This document shows positions 44,976 through 54,975 of a stretch of 64,000 bases of DNA, piece by piece. The stretch is taken from contig JAFEGO010000069.1 in the NCBI GenBank assembly GCA_018239845.1, positions 1 through 64,000 of the forward strand. Reading direction: 5' to 3'. Below the pieces are notes generated by a model. That model had not been told where the DNA came from and ran no database searches. It was given only the letters and a program-made list of their open reading frames with translations. The stretch's first letter is position 1. Every line of letters begins with the position of its first letter. The position numbers and the translations under genes are program-made. The stretch is from Verrucomicrobiota bacterium. GTDB lineage: Bacteria; Verrucomicrobiota; Verrucomicrobiia; Opitutales; Opitutaceae.

Positions 44976-46190
44976 GTGAAAATCACCGACGTTCGCACCA
45001 CTTTGCTCACCGGGCCGTGCACCAATGACCCGTTTCTTCGTGAAGCCCGTAAGCGCCGCAGCGCGGCCTTCATCGAAGTCTTCACCGACGGCCCGCATAC
45101 GGGCCTCGGCGAGACCTACGCCGGCTACTTTTGTCCGGAGGCCGTGCCAGCCATTGTCGATCTCTTCAAGCCGGTGCTCCTTGGCCAGAACGTTGACGAT
45201 ATCCCGGAGCTCTGGCGCCGGATGTATCGCTGTTACAATTTCTGGTGCCGCGTCGGGCTTGGCACGATCGTCATGAACGGCCTCGAGGCGGCACTCTGGG
45301 ACCTCAAGGGCAAGATCCTCGGCCAGCCCGCCCACGCGCTGCTCGGTGGCGCAAAGCACGCCCGGTTGCCCGCCTACGCCACCGGCGGGCCGAGCAATTA
45401 CCCGAAGGACAAGCTCGCCAAGAAAATGGACCACTATTTCTCGCTTGGTTTCCGCGGGCTCAAGGTGGGGGCGGGCAGCTACACGGCAGGCGGGGGTTGG
45501 CACATGCCGATGGAGCCGCGCGCGGCGGCGGACTTCGAGGCCGACAAGGTGTCGTTCATGCGCCAGCACGCCGGCTCGGACGCCTGGATCATGCTTGATG
45601 CCCACATGGGTAACAACCCCGTGGATGCATGGAAACTGGAGACGGCGGTGGCGGTGGCGAAAGCGCTCGAGCCTTTCAATCTGTTCTTCCTCGAAGAAGC
45701 CCTGCCATACACCGATCCTTGGGGCTATGCCGAGCTTTGCCGGGCGACCTCGACTCCCATTGCGGGCGGCGAGTGCCTGACCGCCGCCTACGAATGGCGG
45801 GTGTTCACCGATCAGGATTCTTTCGACATCGGCCAGCCCGACGCCTCGTTCACCGGCGGGCTCCATGAATTTGGCGTCGTCGCCGGGATGATGGCCGCGC
45901 GGGGCCGCAAAGTGGCGACCCATGCGTGGGGTGCGGGCGGCTCACTGATGCAGAATGTCCATGCCGGCTTCGCCGCCGCCAACACCTGCATCTTGGAAAT
46001 CGCGCCGGACTATGCCGGCCTCCACAGCGAGGTCATCGATGGCGGGCTTGTCATTCGCGATGGCTACGTGCTGCCGCCGGATCGGCCCGGTCTGGGTATC
46101 GTACTGACGGAGGAGACGAGGCGTCGCTATCCCTTCCAACCCGGCAGCGGCGAGTTCAACAGCGTGCCCGGCCACATCTTGCGCGATTGA
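44976..46190 (+). CDS. Mandelate racemase/muconate lactonizing enzyme family, sugar-acid dehydratase-like
   Basis: 404 aa from a GTG start at 44976. It has the enolase-superfamily layout: an N-terminal capping domain, then a barrel with Mg ligands D208 (IMLDAHMG), E240/E241 (FFLEEALP) and E266 (IAGGECLT), a basic residue K163 (GFRGLKVGAG) and catalytic H316 (VATHAWGAGG). The arrangement with a HAWG-type histidine fits acid-sugar dehydratases (fuconate, rhamnonate, galactarate and similar), which turn aldonic acids into 2-keto-3-deoxy acids. It is cytosolic, and the following 2-hydroxyacid dehydrogenase starts 1 bp after its stop. Confidence 0.9.
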   Translation: MKITDVRTTLLTGPCTNDPFLREARKRRSAAFIEVFTDGPHTGLGETYAGYFCPEAVPAIVDLFKPVLLGQNVDDIPELWRRMYRCYNFWCRVGLGTIVMNGLEAALWDLKGKILGQPAHALLGGAKHARLPAYATGGPSNYPKDKLAKKMDHYFSLGFRGLKVGAGSYTAGGGWHMPMEPRAAADFEADKVSFMRQHAGSDAWIMLDAHMGNNPVDAWKLETAVAVAKALEPFNLFFLEEALPYTDPWGYAELCRATSTPIAGGECLTAAYEWRVFTDQDSFDIGQPDASFTGGLHEFGVVAGMMAARGRKVATHAWGAGGSLMQNVHAGFAAANTCILEIAPDYAGLHSEVIDGGLVIRDGYVLPPDRPGLGIVLTEETRRRYPFQPGSGEFNSVPGHILRD

Positions 46191-46191
46191 C

Positions 46192-47205
46192 ATGAAAATC
46201 CTGATCGATCTCGCCCCGTATCCGGCCGGTCTCGCGGCCTTGCAGCGTCTGAGCGGCGTGGAAGTCGAGTGCGTGGAGACCCCCGCGGTGCAGGCGCGCC
46301 CGTTGCCGGTGGCCACGCTCCGCGACGTCGAGGTACTGTTCTGCACCATTCCGCCTTCGAATCATGCGGAAATGACGGCGCTGCGCTGGATTCAGATTGC
46401 GTCTGCTGGTTACGTCCAACTGTTCGGGCTCGACCTACCGCAGCGCGGTATTGCCGCCACCAATGCGCTTGGCTGCTTCGATGTGCCGATCGCGGAATGG
46501 AATCTGGCGATGATGGTGAATTTGCTGCGCGATTTCCGGCAGATGATCCGTAACCAGGATGGCGCGATCTGGGACCGATCCGCGCGATTCCAGCGGGAGC
46601 TGCGCGGCCTCACGGTCGGCATCTGGGGCTACGGTGGCATCGGGCGCGAGACCGCGCGTCTGGCCCGGGCGTTCGGCATGCGCGTGCACGTGTTAACCCG
46701 CACGGGGAAAATCCCGCTGCGCGAGGAGACTTACTGCGTGCCGGGTACCGGTGATCCAGACGGATCGTGTGCGGACCGCGTCTTCGGACCGGAGGAGGAA
46801 AAGGCATTTCTCGGCGGTCTGGATTTCCTCGTGCTCGCGATGCCTCTCACGCCACGGACGGAAGGGCTGCTGGGCGAGGCGCAACTGCGGGCGCTGCCTC
46901 CGCACTCGTTCCTGTTGAATCCGGCGCGCGGACCGATCCTCCAACAAGCGGCCCTGCTGCGGGCCCTGGGCGAAAAGTGGATCGCCGGTGCCGCGCTTGA
47001 CACCCACTACCACTACCCGATGCCACCGGAGCATCCGTTGTGGCGGTTTCCCAACGTGATCTTCACCCCGCATATCTCGGGCTCGAGCCTGAGCCCGCGT
47101 TTCGAGGCCCGGCTCTGGGACATCTTCGTGCAGAACGTCGACCGTCACCAGCGCGGCGCACGTCTCCTCAACCTCCTCACGCCGGCCCAGCTGAATGGCA
47201 ACTGA
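46192..47205 (+). CDS. D-isomer-specific 2-hydroxyacid dehydrogenase
   Basis: 337 aa. NAD-binding loop GIWGYGGIGRETARLAR at about 145-160. Catalytic Arg lies in LLNPARGPIL and catalytic His in FTPHISGSS. The acidic partner usually found in the DVFxxEPLP segment appears as DTHYHYPMPPEHPLW. It interconverts 2-keto and 2-hydroxy acids with NAD(P)H. Next to the dehydratase, its substrate may be a 2-keto sugar acid or a breakdown product such as glyoxylate, lactaldehyde-derived acid or pyruvate. A nearly absent intergenic gap indicates one transcript. Confidence 0.9.
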   Translation: MKILIDLAPYPAGLAALQRLSGVEVECVETPAVQARPLPVATLRDVEVLFCTIPPSNHAEMTALRWIQIASAGYVQLFGLDLPQRGIAATNALGCFDVPIAEWNLAMMVNLLRDFRQMIRNQDGAIWDRSARFQRELRGLTVGIWGYGGIGRETARLARAFGMRVHVLTRTGKIPLREETYCVPGTGDPDGSCADRVFGPEEEKAFLGGLDFLVLAMPLTPRTEGLLGEAQLRALPPHSFLLNPARGPILQQAALLRALGEKWIAGAALDTHYHYPMPPEHPLWRFPNVIFTPHISGSSLSPRFEARLWDIFVQNVDRHQRGARLLNLLTPAQLNGN

Positions 47206-47219
47206 TCCCTTTGCTTCCC

Positions 47220-50129
47220 ATGAAATCGTCTTCCGTCTGCCTTGCATTTCTCCTCCACGCCAGTCTCGCCTGCGCCGATCCCGGCCCCGTCATCCACCAG
47301 GGCCCGGCCGAACTCCGGCGCGGCACCCTCGGCGACGCGGGCGCCAACACCTATGTCTCCATCCAGGGCGGTTTCCAGACCATCCACCGCTGGGATCTGA
47401 ACCGTGACGGCGAAATCGACCTCGTCTTCAGCCAAGACCATGACGCCGATTACGCCCCCGATGCTATGATCTACTGGAGCGACGCCGACGGCCCGCACTC
47501 CCTCCAGCCGGAACTGCCGGAGCTTCGCTCACCGTATACGCTGCTCAAGTACACCCAGGAGGCGCTCAAGCACGTCACCTGGCTGCCGAGCTTCGGTGGC
47601 GGGCGCTGTGTGATCGCGGACCTGAACAACGACGGCTACCCCGACATCATTTCCGGCAACATGATGCACAACTTCCGCCAGGACATGCCGGCCTACATCT
47701 ACTGGGGCAGCGCGACCGGGTTCCACGAGTCGGAGCGCACCATTTTGCCCGCGTTCATCGCCAGTGGCATTGCGGTCGGCGACTTCAACGAGGACGGACT
47801 GCCGGACATCGTGCTGGCGAATCAGGGCTTTGAGCGCGGTTTCGACGCCCGCTTCGGCGAGATGGAGAATTATCGCGCATCGTTCATCTACTGGGGCGAT
47901 GCCACCGGTTTTGACGTGGCGCACCGTTTGTCCATCCCGACCATTTCCGCCGCCGACGTCGCCGCCGGCGATTTCAACGGCGACGGTCACCTCGATCTCG
48001 CGTTCGTGAATGATTTCCACGACGAACAGTCCGTCTACATCTACTGGGGCGATGGCACGGGCAAATTCAGCGATGGTGCCCGGCAGGTTCTGAAACCAGC
48101 TGGAGGCCCAGGTCTGGAACTGCACACCGCGACCGCCGCTGACGTCGACCACGACGGCATCACCGATCTCGTCATCGGGAGCAGCACTCGCGTCTTTATC
48201 TACCGCGGCACCAAGGGCGGGCTCCTCTCCTCCGTAGCTGTGGCGGAGCTACCCGCCGACAACTGCAACGCGGTCGAGGTGGCGGACCTGAATGGCGACG
48301 GCCGGCCCGACCTCGTCGTGGCCAATGCCGGCACGGAGCCGGCCCAGCCGAAGTCGTACATCTATTGGGGCGGCCCCGATGGCTTCAAGGCGGACCGCGC
48401 CACGGCGCTGACGACGCACGGCGCGATGGCAGTGAAAGCGGGCGACCTCAACCACGACGGTTTTCCGGATATCCTGTTTGGCAATGTCAGCAACCGGCGC
48501 GGCGATCCGGCCCAGATATTCTGGGGCAGTGCTCATGGCTATTCGGATCTCCGGCGTCGCGACCTGCAGGCATTTAGTGCGAATGGCGTCGGGATCGCCG
48601 ACCTCAATCACGATGGCAACCCCGACGTGCTGCTGCTCAACCATATTTCCAGTCAGGGCGAGACCGCCATGCCGACCTCGATTTATTGGGGCAATTCCGA
48701 GCACCTGTACTCGGTCAACGACGCGACGCACCTCTTTCCCGGTGGTTACATGATGCACAGCGTGGCCGACCTCGACGATGACGGTTGGCCTGATCTCATC
48801 GTCGTTTCGGCCGGTCATCCATGGATTTGGTGGGGTGGGCCGGACGGGTATTCGGTCGACCGGCGCACCGAACTGCCGATCACGAAACTGCCCGGCTCGG
48901 ACGGGATCTTCGGAGTCAATGTCGCCGATCTCGACGGTGACGGCTGGCTCGACGTCGTCTGCAGCGGCCGCGCGCCCAAGGGCCCGGGTCCGCAGGTCTT
49001 CATCGCCTACGGTGGGCCGGGCCGTTTCCAGGCCGCACGCACGGAGGCTTTCCGGGTCACGGGCGGTGTAGACACGGCCGGCTCGAGCGAAGTGACCATC
49101 GCTGATCTTAACCAAGACGGGAAACTCGATCTCATCATCCCGCTGTTGGACATCGGCAAGCTGGAGATCCGCTGGGGTGGGTCGGGCAGCTACGCCAACG
49201 CCCGCATGACCACGCTCGATACCAACGGCGCGAGCCAGGCGGTGGTGGCCGATCTCGACGGCGATGGTCATCTCGATCTCGTCGCGACCAGCGGCTTGGT
49301 GGGCCGGCGCCAGCCGGGGCAGACGGTGGTCGGTGGCTCCGGGCTCAAGGGCGGCACGCGCAACAGCCGCGCCATCATCTTCTGGGGCAACGCCGCGTGG
49401 GACGGCAGCGAGCGGACCGAACTTGAATGCTACCAATGTCTCGATGTCACAATCGCAGATTTGAACCGCGACGGTCACCTCGACTTGGCGTTCTCCAGTT
49501 ACCTGTCGGATACGACCCGCGAGTTGCCGGCCATGATCTACTGGGGTGATGGGACCCGTCACTACACCGAGCGCCGTCGCACCTTCCTCGACGCGGCCTC
49601 GTCCGCGAGCATGGATGCGATCGATCTCAACCACGACGGCTGGCTCGATCTCGTGGTCACCAACCACCAGAAGAATTTCAGCCACAGCATCGGCACTTAC
49701 ATCTACTGGGGTGGGCCGGAAGGTTACTCGAACGCGCGGCGGACGGAGGTGCCGAGCATCGGCTCCCACCTCGATACCATGGTCGATGCCGGCAATATCC
49801 GCGACCGGAAATATGAGTGGGATATGGTCTCGATCCCGGTCGAGGCTCCCTCGGGCGCGCGCTTTGACCGGCTTCGCTGGCAGGCGGAGACGCTCTGTGG
49901 CACGGGGGTGAAGTTCCAGGTGCGTACCGCCTCCTCCGCCGCCGGTCTCGCGCAAGCGAAGTGGAGCGGCCCGAAAGGCGCCGGTTCGTTCTATACTGTC
50001 TCGGATACTGCGCTGGCCGGGGTGCCCGCGGGTGACAGCTGGCTCCAGTATCGCGCCGTGCTCACGTCGCCCGACGGCGCCAATTCCACCCGGCTCACTG
50101 GCGTCGACCTGGTTTGCGCTCGTCCTTGA
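47220..50129 (+). CDS. Secreted FG-GAP/VCBS repeat beta-propeller protein
   Basis: 969 aa from ATG 47220, with a signal peptide (MKSSSVCLAFLLHASLACA). At least fourteen calcium-loop motifs of the D-x-N/D-x-D-G type are visible (DLNRDGEIDL, DLNNDGYPDI, DFNEDGLPDI, DLDGDGWLDV and others). They are spaced about 55-70 residues and often followed by YIYWG or similar. That is enough for two seven-bladed propellers. Such repeats occur in integrin-like and polysaccharide-lyase-associated proteins, where they bind Ca2+ and glycans or other surfaces. The C-terminal about 100 residues are a separate beta domain. The role here is probably glycan binding at the cell surface. Confidence 0.88.
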   Translation: MKSSSVCLAFLLHASLACADPGPVIHQGPAELRRGTLGDAGANTYVSIQGGFQTIHRWDLNRDGEIDLVFSQDHDADYAPDAMIYWSDADGPHSLQPELPELRSPYTLLKYTQEALKHVTWLPSFGGGRCVIADLNNDGYPDIISGNMMHNFRQDMPAYIYWGSATGFHESERTILPAFIASGIAVGDFNEDGLPDIVLANQGFERGFDARFGEMENYRASFIYWGDATGFDVAHRLSIPTISAADVAAGDFNGDGHLDLAFVNDFHDEQSVYIYWGDGTGKFSDGARQVLKPAGGPGLELHTATAADVDHDGITDLVIGSSTRVFIYRGTKGGLLSSVAVAELPADNCNAVEVADLNGDGRPDLVVANAGTEPAQPKSYIYWGGPDGFKADRATALTTHGAMAVKAGDLNHDGFPDILFGNVSNRRGDPAQIFWGSAHGYSDLRRRDLQAFSANGVGIADLNHDGNPDVLLLNHISSQGETAMPTSIYWGNSEHLYSVNDATHLFPGGYMMHSVADLDDDGWPDLIVVSAGHPWIWWGGPDGYSVDRRTELPITKLPGSDGIFGVNVADLDGDGWLDVVCSGRAPKGPGPQVFIAYGGPGRFQAARTEAFRVTGGVDTAGSSEVTIADLNQDGKLDLIIPLLDIGKLEIRWGGSGSYANARMTTLDTNGASQAVVADLDGDGHLDLVATSGLVGRRQPGQTVVGGSGLKGGTRNSRAIIFWGNAAWDGSERTELECYQCLDVTIADLNRDGHLDLAFSSYLSDTTRELPAMIYWGDGTRHYTERRRTFLDAASSASMDAIDLNHDGWLDLVVTNHQKNFSHSIGTYIYWGGPEGYSNARRTEVPSIGSHLDTMVDAGNIRDRKYEWDMVSIPVEAPSGARFDRLRWQAETLCGTGVKFQVRTASSAAGLAQAKWSGPKGAGSFYTVSDTALAGVPAGDSWLQYRAVLTSPDGANSTRLTGVDLVCARP

Positions 50130-50132
50130 GGC

Positions 50133-51680
50133 ATGGCCATGAACTTCCGTTCCGCGCTTTCGCTCTCATGGTTACGCCGCGGCCTGGTGCTGGCGGGTCT
50201 GACCTTGGCGGTCTGCGCGGTGGCGGACGAGACGCTGTTGCTGGTCGACGACCACGACGTCCTTTATCGCTCCGGCACCAGGCGCACGCTGCACCCGGCG
50301 GTGCGGCGGGCCGAGCCGGTCATCCGCCAGGATCGGCCATGGGAAAAAACCGTATCCTACAACAGCGTCTACCGCAACCCGCGTACTGGGAAATACCAGC
50401 TCTGGTACCAGGCGCTCACCTCGGTCAATCCCGAGGCCTCGGGCGTGGCTTATGCAGAATCAGACGACGGCATCACGTGGCGCAAGCCCGGGCTCGGGCT
50501 GTACAAGTTCGAGGGGCGGGACACCAATTTTGTCGTCCCTCCGGCCGAAGGGCATTACGGCGCCTCCGTACTGGCCGATCCCAAGGATCCCGATCCGGCG
50601 CGGCGCTACAAGCTGGCGTGTTTCCGGGCCCGGGAAGTGGCGGGGCGCAAGGTCATGGGCCTCGCCGTCGGCTTCTCGCCCGATGGGCTGCACTGGCGGA
50701 TGCATCCGGCCTTCCCGCTGTTGCAGGGCGCCTATGGTCATCGCTCCGACCCTCCGCTCAAGGGCGATGCCGCTTATGCGGACGGCGTGCCTCGCTCGGT
50801 GAGCGATGTGATCAACATCGTCTATGATGAACCTCGCGGCGTATATGCCCTCTACGCGAAGACCTGGCTCGATACGCCGGATGGGCAGACCTTTTGGAAA
50901 CGGGCGATCGTCCGTACGGAGAGCCGCGATTTCATTTCTTGGTCCACACCCGTGCTCGTGATCCAGCCCGACGAGTTCGACGGTACTGGCGTGGAGTATT
51001 TCCCGCCGACCCACCGGGTCGATCCGACGCGGCGCGGCGTCCAGTTGCACGGCGGGCCGGTTTTTCTCCACGAAGGAGTTTGCTTTTCGCTCCTGCAGAA
51101 GATGGACGGCGAGATCACCGGCGCCATGCCGAGCGAACTCGCGGTCAGCCGCGATGGTTTCAATTGGAGCCGACCTTTTCGCAGCACGGACTTCATCGGT
51201 CTCGACCCCGATCCCAAGCATTTCGACTCCGGCTGCCTGTGGACCAACGAGACCCCGGTGGTGCTCGCAGATGAGATCCGTTTTTACTACGGAGCTTATT
51301 GTGGCCGCTGGAATGAGGGGATCGAGATGCTGCGCCCGCCTTCCGGGATCGGCATCGCGGTCCTGCCGCGCGACCGTTTCGCCGGCCTTTCGCCCATTGG
51401 GGAGGTGGGGCAGGTCACCCTGCGGCCGCGTTCGCTGGCCGGTTGCACCGGTCTCACCATGAATGCCGCTGTGCAGGGCGAGGTGCGGATCGAGATCCTT
51501 GATGCCCAAGGGTACCGCATCCCTGGTTTCACGCGGGACGATGCGGTGCCGATCCACGGAGACTCGCTGCGCCATGCGGTGGCTTGGAAAACGCGGACCC
51601 TGAGCGATCTCCCGCCTGGTCTCTATTCGCTCCGCGTACACCTGAGCCACGCGGAAATATTCGCACTCACTCTCCACTGA
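50133..51680 (+). CDS. Secreted beta-propeller protein, GH32/43-like, paralog 3 of 7
   Basis: 515 aa with a signal region (LRRGLVLAGLTLAVCAVA). The family block appears as SDDGITWRKPGLGLYKFEG but continues RDTNFVV instead of SKxNNI, so this is a diverged member. Its C-terminal part has GIGIAVLPRDRFAGL and GEVRIEILDAQGYRIPGF, which groups it with the paralog at 60155 (LAVLPRDRWGAL) rather than with the RTDGF type. It starts 3 bp after the FG-GAP gene. Confidence 0.73.
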   Translation: MAMNFRSALSLSWLRRGLVLAGLTLAVCAVADETLLLVDDHDVLYRSGTRRTLHPAVRRAEPVIRQDRPWEKTVSYNSVYRNPRTGKYQLWYQALTSVNPEASGVAYAESDDGITWRKPGLGLYKFEGRDTNFVVPPAEGHYGASVLADPKDPDPARRYKLACFRAREVAGRKVMGLAVGFSPDGLHWRMHPAFPLLQGAYGHRSDPPLKGDAAYADGVPRSVSDVINIVYDEPRGVYALYAKTWLDTPDGQTFWKRAIVRTESRDFISWSTPVLVIQPDEFDGTGVEYFPPTHRVDPTRRGVQLHGGPVFLHEGVCFSLLQKMDGEITGAMPSELAVSRDGFNWSRPFRSTDFIGLDPDPKHFDSGCLWTNETPVVLADEIRFYYGAYCGRWNEGIEMLRPPSGIGIAVLPRDRFAGLSPIGEVGQVTLRPRSLAGCTGLTMNAAVQGEVRIEILDAQGYRIPGFTRDDAVPIHGDSLRHAVAWKTRTLSDLPPGLYSLRVHLSHAEIFALTLH

Positions 51681-51688
51681 TCCGTCTT

Positions 51689-53293
51689 ATGCACCCATCG
51701 ACCACCGACTCCATCATTCGGCGCTTCCGTCGCCTGCAGGTCGCCATTCTGAAAGGGCTGTGTCTGTTCGCCGTTCTGCTCACGGCCTCAGCGGCCGAGC
51801 ACCCGACTCCCGCGCCTGTCGTCAACCTCGGATCGCAGCTCCAGCTGTTCTTCGACGATTACCTGATCGACCAGATGTCCGGCGTGCGCCTCCAGCTGAA
51901 TCATCCCCAGTCCGCCGGTATCGCAATCATGTTCGACAAACCTTGGGAGGGCAACGTCAGCTGGCCGCAGAGCGTATTTAAGGATGGCGATATTTACCGC
52001 ATGTATTACATCGCCCGTAGTGCGCCGGACTATTTCCGCCAGTCGGGCCTGAAGCCGGGGGAGGTCGTTATTCCGGCGCACCCCGACTTCATGTGCTATG
52101 CCGAAAGCAAGGACGGCATCACCTGGGTGAAGCCCTCACTGGGACTCGTGGAGTTCAATGGCTCGAAGGATAATAACATTATCGCCGACAACAAAAAGGA
52201 GCGCCTCGGCCTAATCTTCCTCGACACCAATCCCGCGGCGCCGGCGAGCGAGCGTTACAAGGCGGTCAGCTCGACGGGCATTGGGAAAAACTGGCCGGCC
52301 AACCTCAAGCAGGAGCCGCAGTCCATGATCCTGTGGGCGTCATCCGACGGCCTGCACTGGAAGAAGTGGACGGATGCGCCGCTGTTTCGCTCGAATCTCC
52401 CCAATGTCTTCGATGGCCAGACCGTGCTGTTCTGGTCCTCTGAGGAACAACAGTACGTCTATTACTTCCGCTTCATGAGCCAGGATATCCGCACGGTCGC
52501 CCGCGCGACGTCGAAGGATCTCCTCCATTGGAGCGAGGTCGAGCCGCTCGCCTTTGGCGACGCACGCATGGAGCACCTCTACACCAATTCGGCGACGCCT
52601 TACTTCCGCGCCCCGCAGCTCACCCTCGGCTTCCCCAAGCGCTACGTGCCGCTCCGCAAACGGCACGACGACGAGCGCATCCCCGGCATCTCGGAGGCGG
52701 CGTTCATGATCACCCGCGACGGCCACAACTGGAAGTTGTTCGGCGAGCCGTTCATCCCGCCCGGCCGCGACGATCGCAACTGGATCCACCGCACGACCGC
52801 CACCTCGGTTGGCATCATCCCGACCGCGGACGACGAGATTTCATTATATGTGGAGCGAAACTACACGGCCCCGAGTAACCGTATCGAGCGGTTCGTGATC
52901 CGGACAGACGGGTTCACCTCCATCAACGCCGACTCCAAGGGCGGTGAGTTCGTGACCAAGCCACTGAGCTTCACGGGTGATAACCTGGTTCTCAATTACG
53001 CCACCTCGGCGAGCGGGAGCATCCAGGTGGAGGTGCAGGATGCCGATGGCCGTCCGCTGCCCGGTTTCGAACTGGAGAAGTCGATTCCGCTGTGGGGCGA
53101 TGAGATCAACGGGGTCGTCCGCTGGGAGCGTCCGGACAAGACCTGGACCGATCCGTTGAACTTGAGCGGACTCGCGCAGAAACCCATCCGCCTGCGCTTC
53201 GTGATGCGGAACGCGGATATCTATTCCCTCTGCTTTCGGCCGGCTGCGCAGGCTGTCCGGCAAGCCGACCAGACTACCAACCCCAAGCCATGA
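51689..53293 (+). CDS. Secreted beta-propeller protein, GH32/43-like, paralog 4 of 7
   Basis: 534 aa from ATG 51689, with a long n-region and signal (ILKGLCLFAVLLTASAAE). The mature part begins LGSQLQLFFDDYLIDQMSG. The family block is SKDGITWVKPSLGLVEFNG with SKDNNII, and the later block IPPGRDDRNWIHR. The C-terminal module RTDGFTSINADSKGG, LVLNYATSASGSIQVEVQD, PLPGFELEKSIPLWGD and PIRLRFVMRNADIYSL is complete. It is closest to paralogs 2 and 5. Confidence 0.75.
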   Translation: MHPSTTDSIIRRFRRLQVAILKGLCLFAVLLTASAAEHPTPAPVVNLGSQLQLFFDDYLIDQMSGVRLQLNHPQSAGIAIMFDKPWEGNVSWPQSVFKDGDIYRMYYIARSAPDYFRQSGLKPGEVVIPAHPDFMCYAESKDGITWVKPSLGLVEFNGSKDNNIIADNKKERLGLIFLDTNPAAPASERYKAVSSTGIGKNWPANLKQEPQSMILWASSDGLHWKKWTDAPLFRSNLPNVFDGQTVLFWSSEEQQYVYYFRFMSQDIRTVARATSKDLLHWSEVEPLAFGDARMEHLYTNSATPYFRAPQLTLGFPKRYVPLRKRHDDERIPGISEAAFMITRDGHNWKLFGEPFIPPGRDDRNWIHRTTATSVGIIPTADDEISLYVERNYTAPSNRIERFVIRTDGFTSINADSKGGEFVTKPLSFTGDNLVLNYATSASGSIQVEVQDADGRPLPGFELEKSIPLWGDEINGVVRWERPDKTWTDPLNLSGLAQKPIRLRFVMRNADIYSLCFRPAAQAVRQADQTTNPKP

Positions 53294-53421
53294 GCACCCT
53301 CCGCGCTGTCTCATGCTGGTGGGACTGGCCCTGCTGGCTTCTGCCACCACGGAGGCGCTGCGCCCGATCGGCTCCAACCGGCAAATTTCACTGCGCCCTG
53401 ATCCGGGCGATTTCCAACCTT

Positions 53422-54975
53422 ATGAAAATCCATGCCAATGCCTGCTTGTCTCAAGTCCGCTGGCTCATCGTCGGCGGGCTGGGCCTTTTCACCGGCGCGC
53501 TCGCCGCAGCCGATCCCTCCGTCGCCAAGGCCGTGGAAATCGGCTCCCGGCTCGAGCCCATGGTCGACGAGTTTTTGGTCGATCGCCGTGACGGTGTCGA
53601 ACTGCGCCTGCAAACCCCGCACTCGGAGGGCATCGTCTTTACCTTCGACCAGCCTTGGGAAGGTGGTACGAGCGGCTACACCACGGTGTTTAAGGATGGC
53701 GACCGCTACCGCATGTACTATCGCGGCAGCGCCGACCTGACCTACAGCATCAAGGCCACGGTGACGCCCGACGAAAAAGCCGTGCCCACGCACAGCCAGT
53801 TCGCCTGCTACGCGGAGAGCACCGATGGGATTCATTGGACCCGGCCGAAGCTCGGGCTCTTCGAATTCAACGGCTCGAAGGACAACAACATCGTGTGGGT
53901 CGAGCGGGGATCGCACAATTTTTCACCGTTCAAGGATGACAATCCCGCCGCGCCCGCCGATCAGCGCTACAAGGCGGTCGCGAGCAGCAACAACGACAAT
54001 GACAAGCGCAAGCCGATCCTCATCGCGTTCGTCTCGGCCGACGGCGTGCATTGGCGCAAGCTGCGCGACGAGCCCATCATCACCGACGGAGCCTTCGACT
54101 CGCTGAACCGCGTCTTCTGGGACGCGCCGCGGCAGGAGTACGTCGCCATCTACCGCGATTTCATCCACGGCGTGCGCTCGATCAAGTTCGCCCATTCGAA
54201 AGATTTTGTCACTTGGACGCCCGGCGAATGGGCCGATTTCGGCGACGCCCCGGAGGAAAATCTCTACACCAACGCCGCGGCCCCCTACGCGCGCGCGCCG
54301 CAGCTTTTCTTTGCCCTGCCGCGCCGGTTTCTGCCGTGGAAAACCTATTTTCCCGAAATGGCGGCCAGCAGCCCGGGCACCTCGGATGTCGTGTTCATGA
54401 GCTCGCGCGACGGGGTGCGCTGGCATCGCTTCGAGGAGGCCTTTCTCCGGCCCGGTCTGCACGAGCGCAACTGGGCCCACCGGGCCAACACGCCTGCGGC
54501 CGGCTTGCTGTCCACCGGGCCGGAGGAGATTTCGTTCTACGTGGAGCGTGATTACACCTTTCCGACCAACCGGCTCGAACGGTTCACCGTTCGCCCCGAT
54601 GGTTTCGTGGCGATGCACGCCGGGTATCCCGGCGGCGAATTCACCACCAAGCCGCTCATCTTCACCGGATCGAGCCTCGTGCTCAACTACTCGACCTCCG
54701 CCAGCGGCAGCATCCGCATCGAGATCCAGGACGCCGCGGGCCACCCGCTGCCCGGTTTCTCGCTGGAGGAGTCGCCGTTGATCTTCGGCGACAAGATCGC
54801 CGAGGCGGTCGACTGGAGGCATGCGCAGGGGCGCACCGACCATTCCCCGCTTAAGCATCTGGCGGGAAAGCCCGTGCGGCTCCGCTTTGTCATGCGGGAT
54901 GCAGACCTCTTCGCATTGCAGTTCAAGACTGAGCCGGTGCCGCCTCCCGCCGCCAAGAAAGCCCCATTGAAATGA
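53422..54975 (+). CDS. Secreted beta-propeller protein, GH32/43-like, paralog 5 of 7
   Basis: 517 aa from ATG 53422, chosen because a signal peptide follows (VRWLIVGGLGLFTGALAAAD). The open frame upstream to 53290 has none. The mature start is IGSRLEPMVDEFLVDRRDG. The family block is STDGIHWTRPKLGLFEFNG with SKDNNIV, then EEAFLRPGLHERNWAHR. The C-terminal module has RPDGFVAMHAGYPGG, LVLNYSTSASGSIRIEIQD and PLPGFSLEESPLIFGD. A short alternative frame from 53313 begins with a signal-like peptide (MLVGLALLASATTEALRP) and may be a leftover of another duplicate. Confidence 0.75.
   Translation: MKIHANACLSQVRWLIVGGLGLFTGALAAADPSVAKAVEIGSRLEPMVDEFLVDRRDGVELRLQTPHSEGIVFTFDQPWEGGTSGYTTVFKDGDRYRMYYRGSADLTYSIKATVTPDEKAVPTHSQFACYAESTDGIHWTRPKLGLFEFNGSKDNNIVWVERGSHNFSPFKDDNPAAPADQRYKAVASSNNDNDKRKPILIAFVSADGVHWRKLRDEPIITDGAFDSLNRVFWDAPRQEYVAIYRDFIHGVRSIKFAHSKDFVTWTPGEWADFGDAPEENLYTNAAAPYARAPQLFFALPRRFLPWKTYFPEMAASSPGTSDVVFMSSRDGVRWHRFEEAFLRPGLHERNWAHRANTPAAGLLSTGPEEISFYVERDYTFPTNRLERFTVRPDGFVAMHAGYPGGEFTTKPLIFTGSSLVLNYSTSASGSIRIEIQDAAGHPLPGFSLEESPLIFGDKIAEAVDWRHAQGRTDHSPLKHLAGKPVRLRFVMRDADLFALQFKTEPVPPPAAKKAPLK

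Noticed and set aside
48249-49955. 568-codon minus-strand frame
   Set aside because: Antisense image of the FG-GAP repeats; periodicity comes from the repeats of the real gene.
53290-53421. Upstream extension of the propeller gene at 53422 and a short frame at 53313
   Set aside because: The extension has no signal peptide or family sequence. The short frame has a signal-like start but no recognisable mature part, so it was not called as a gene.
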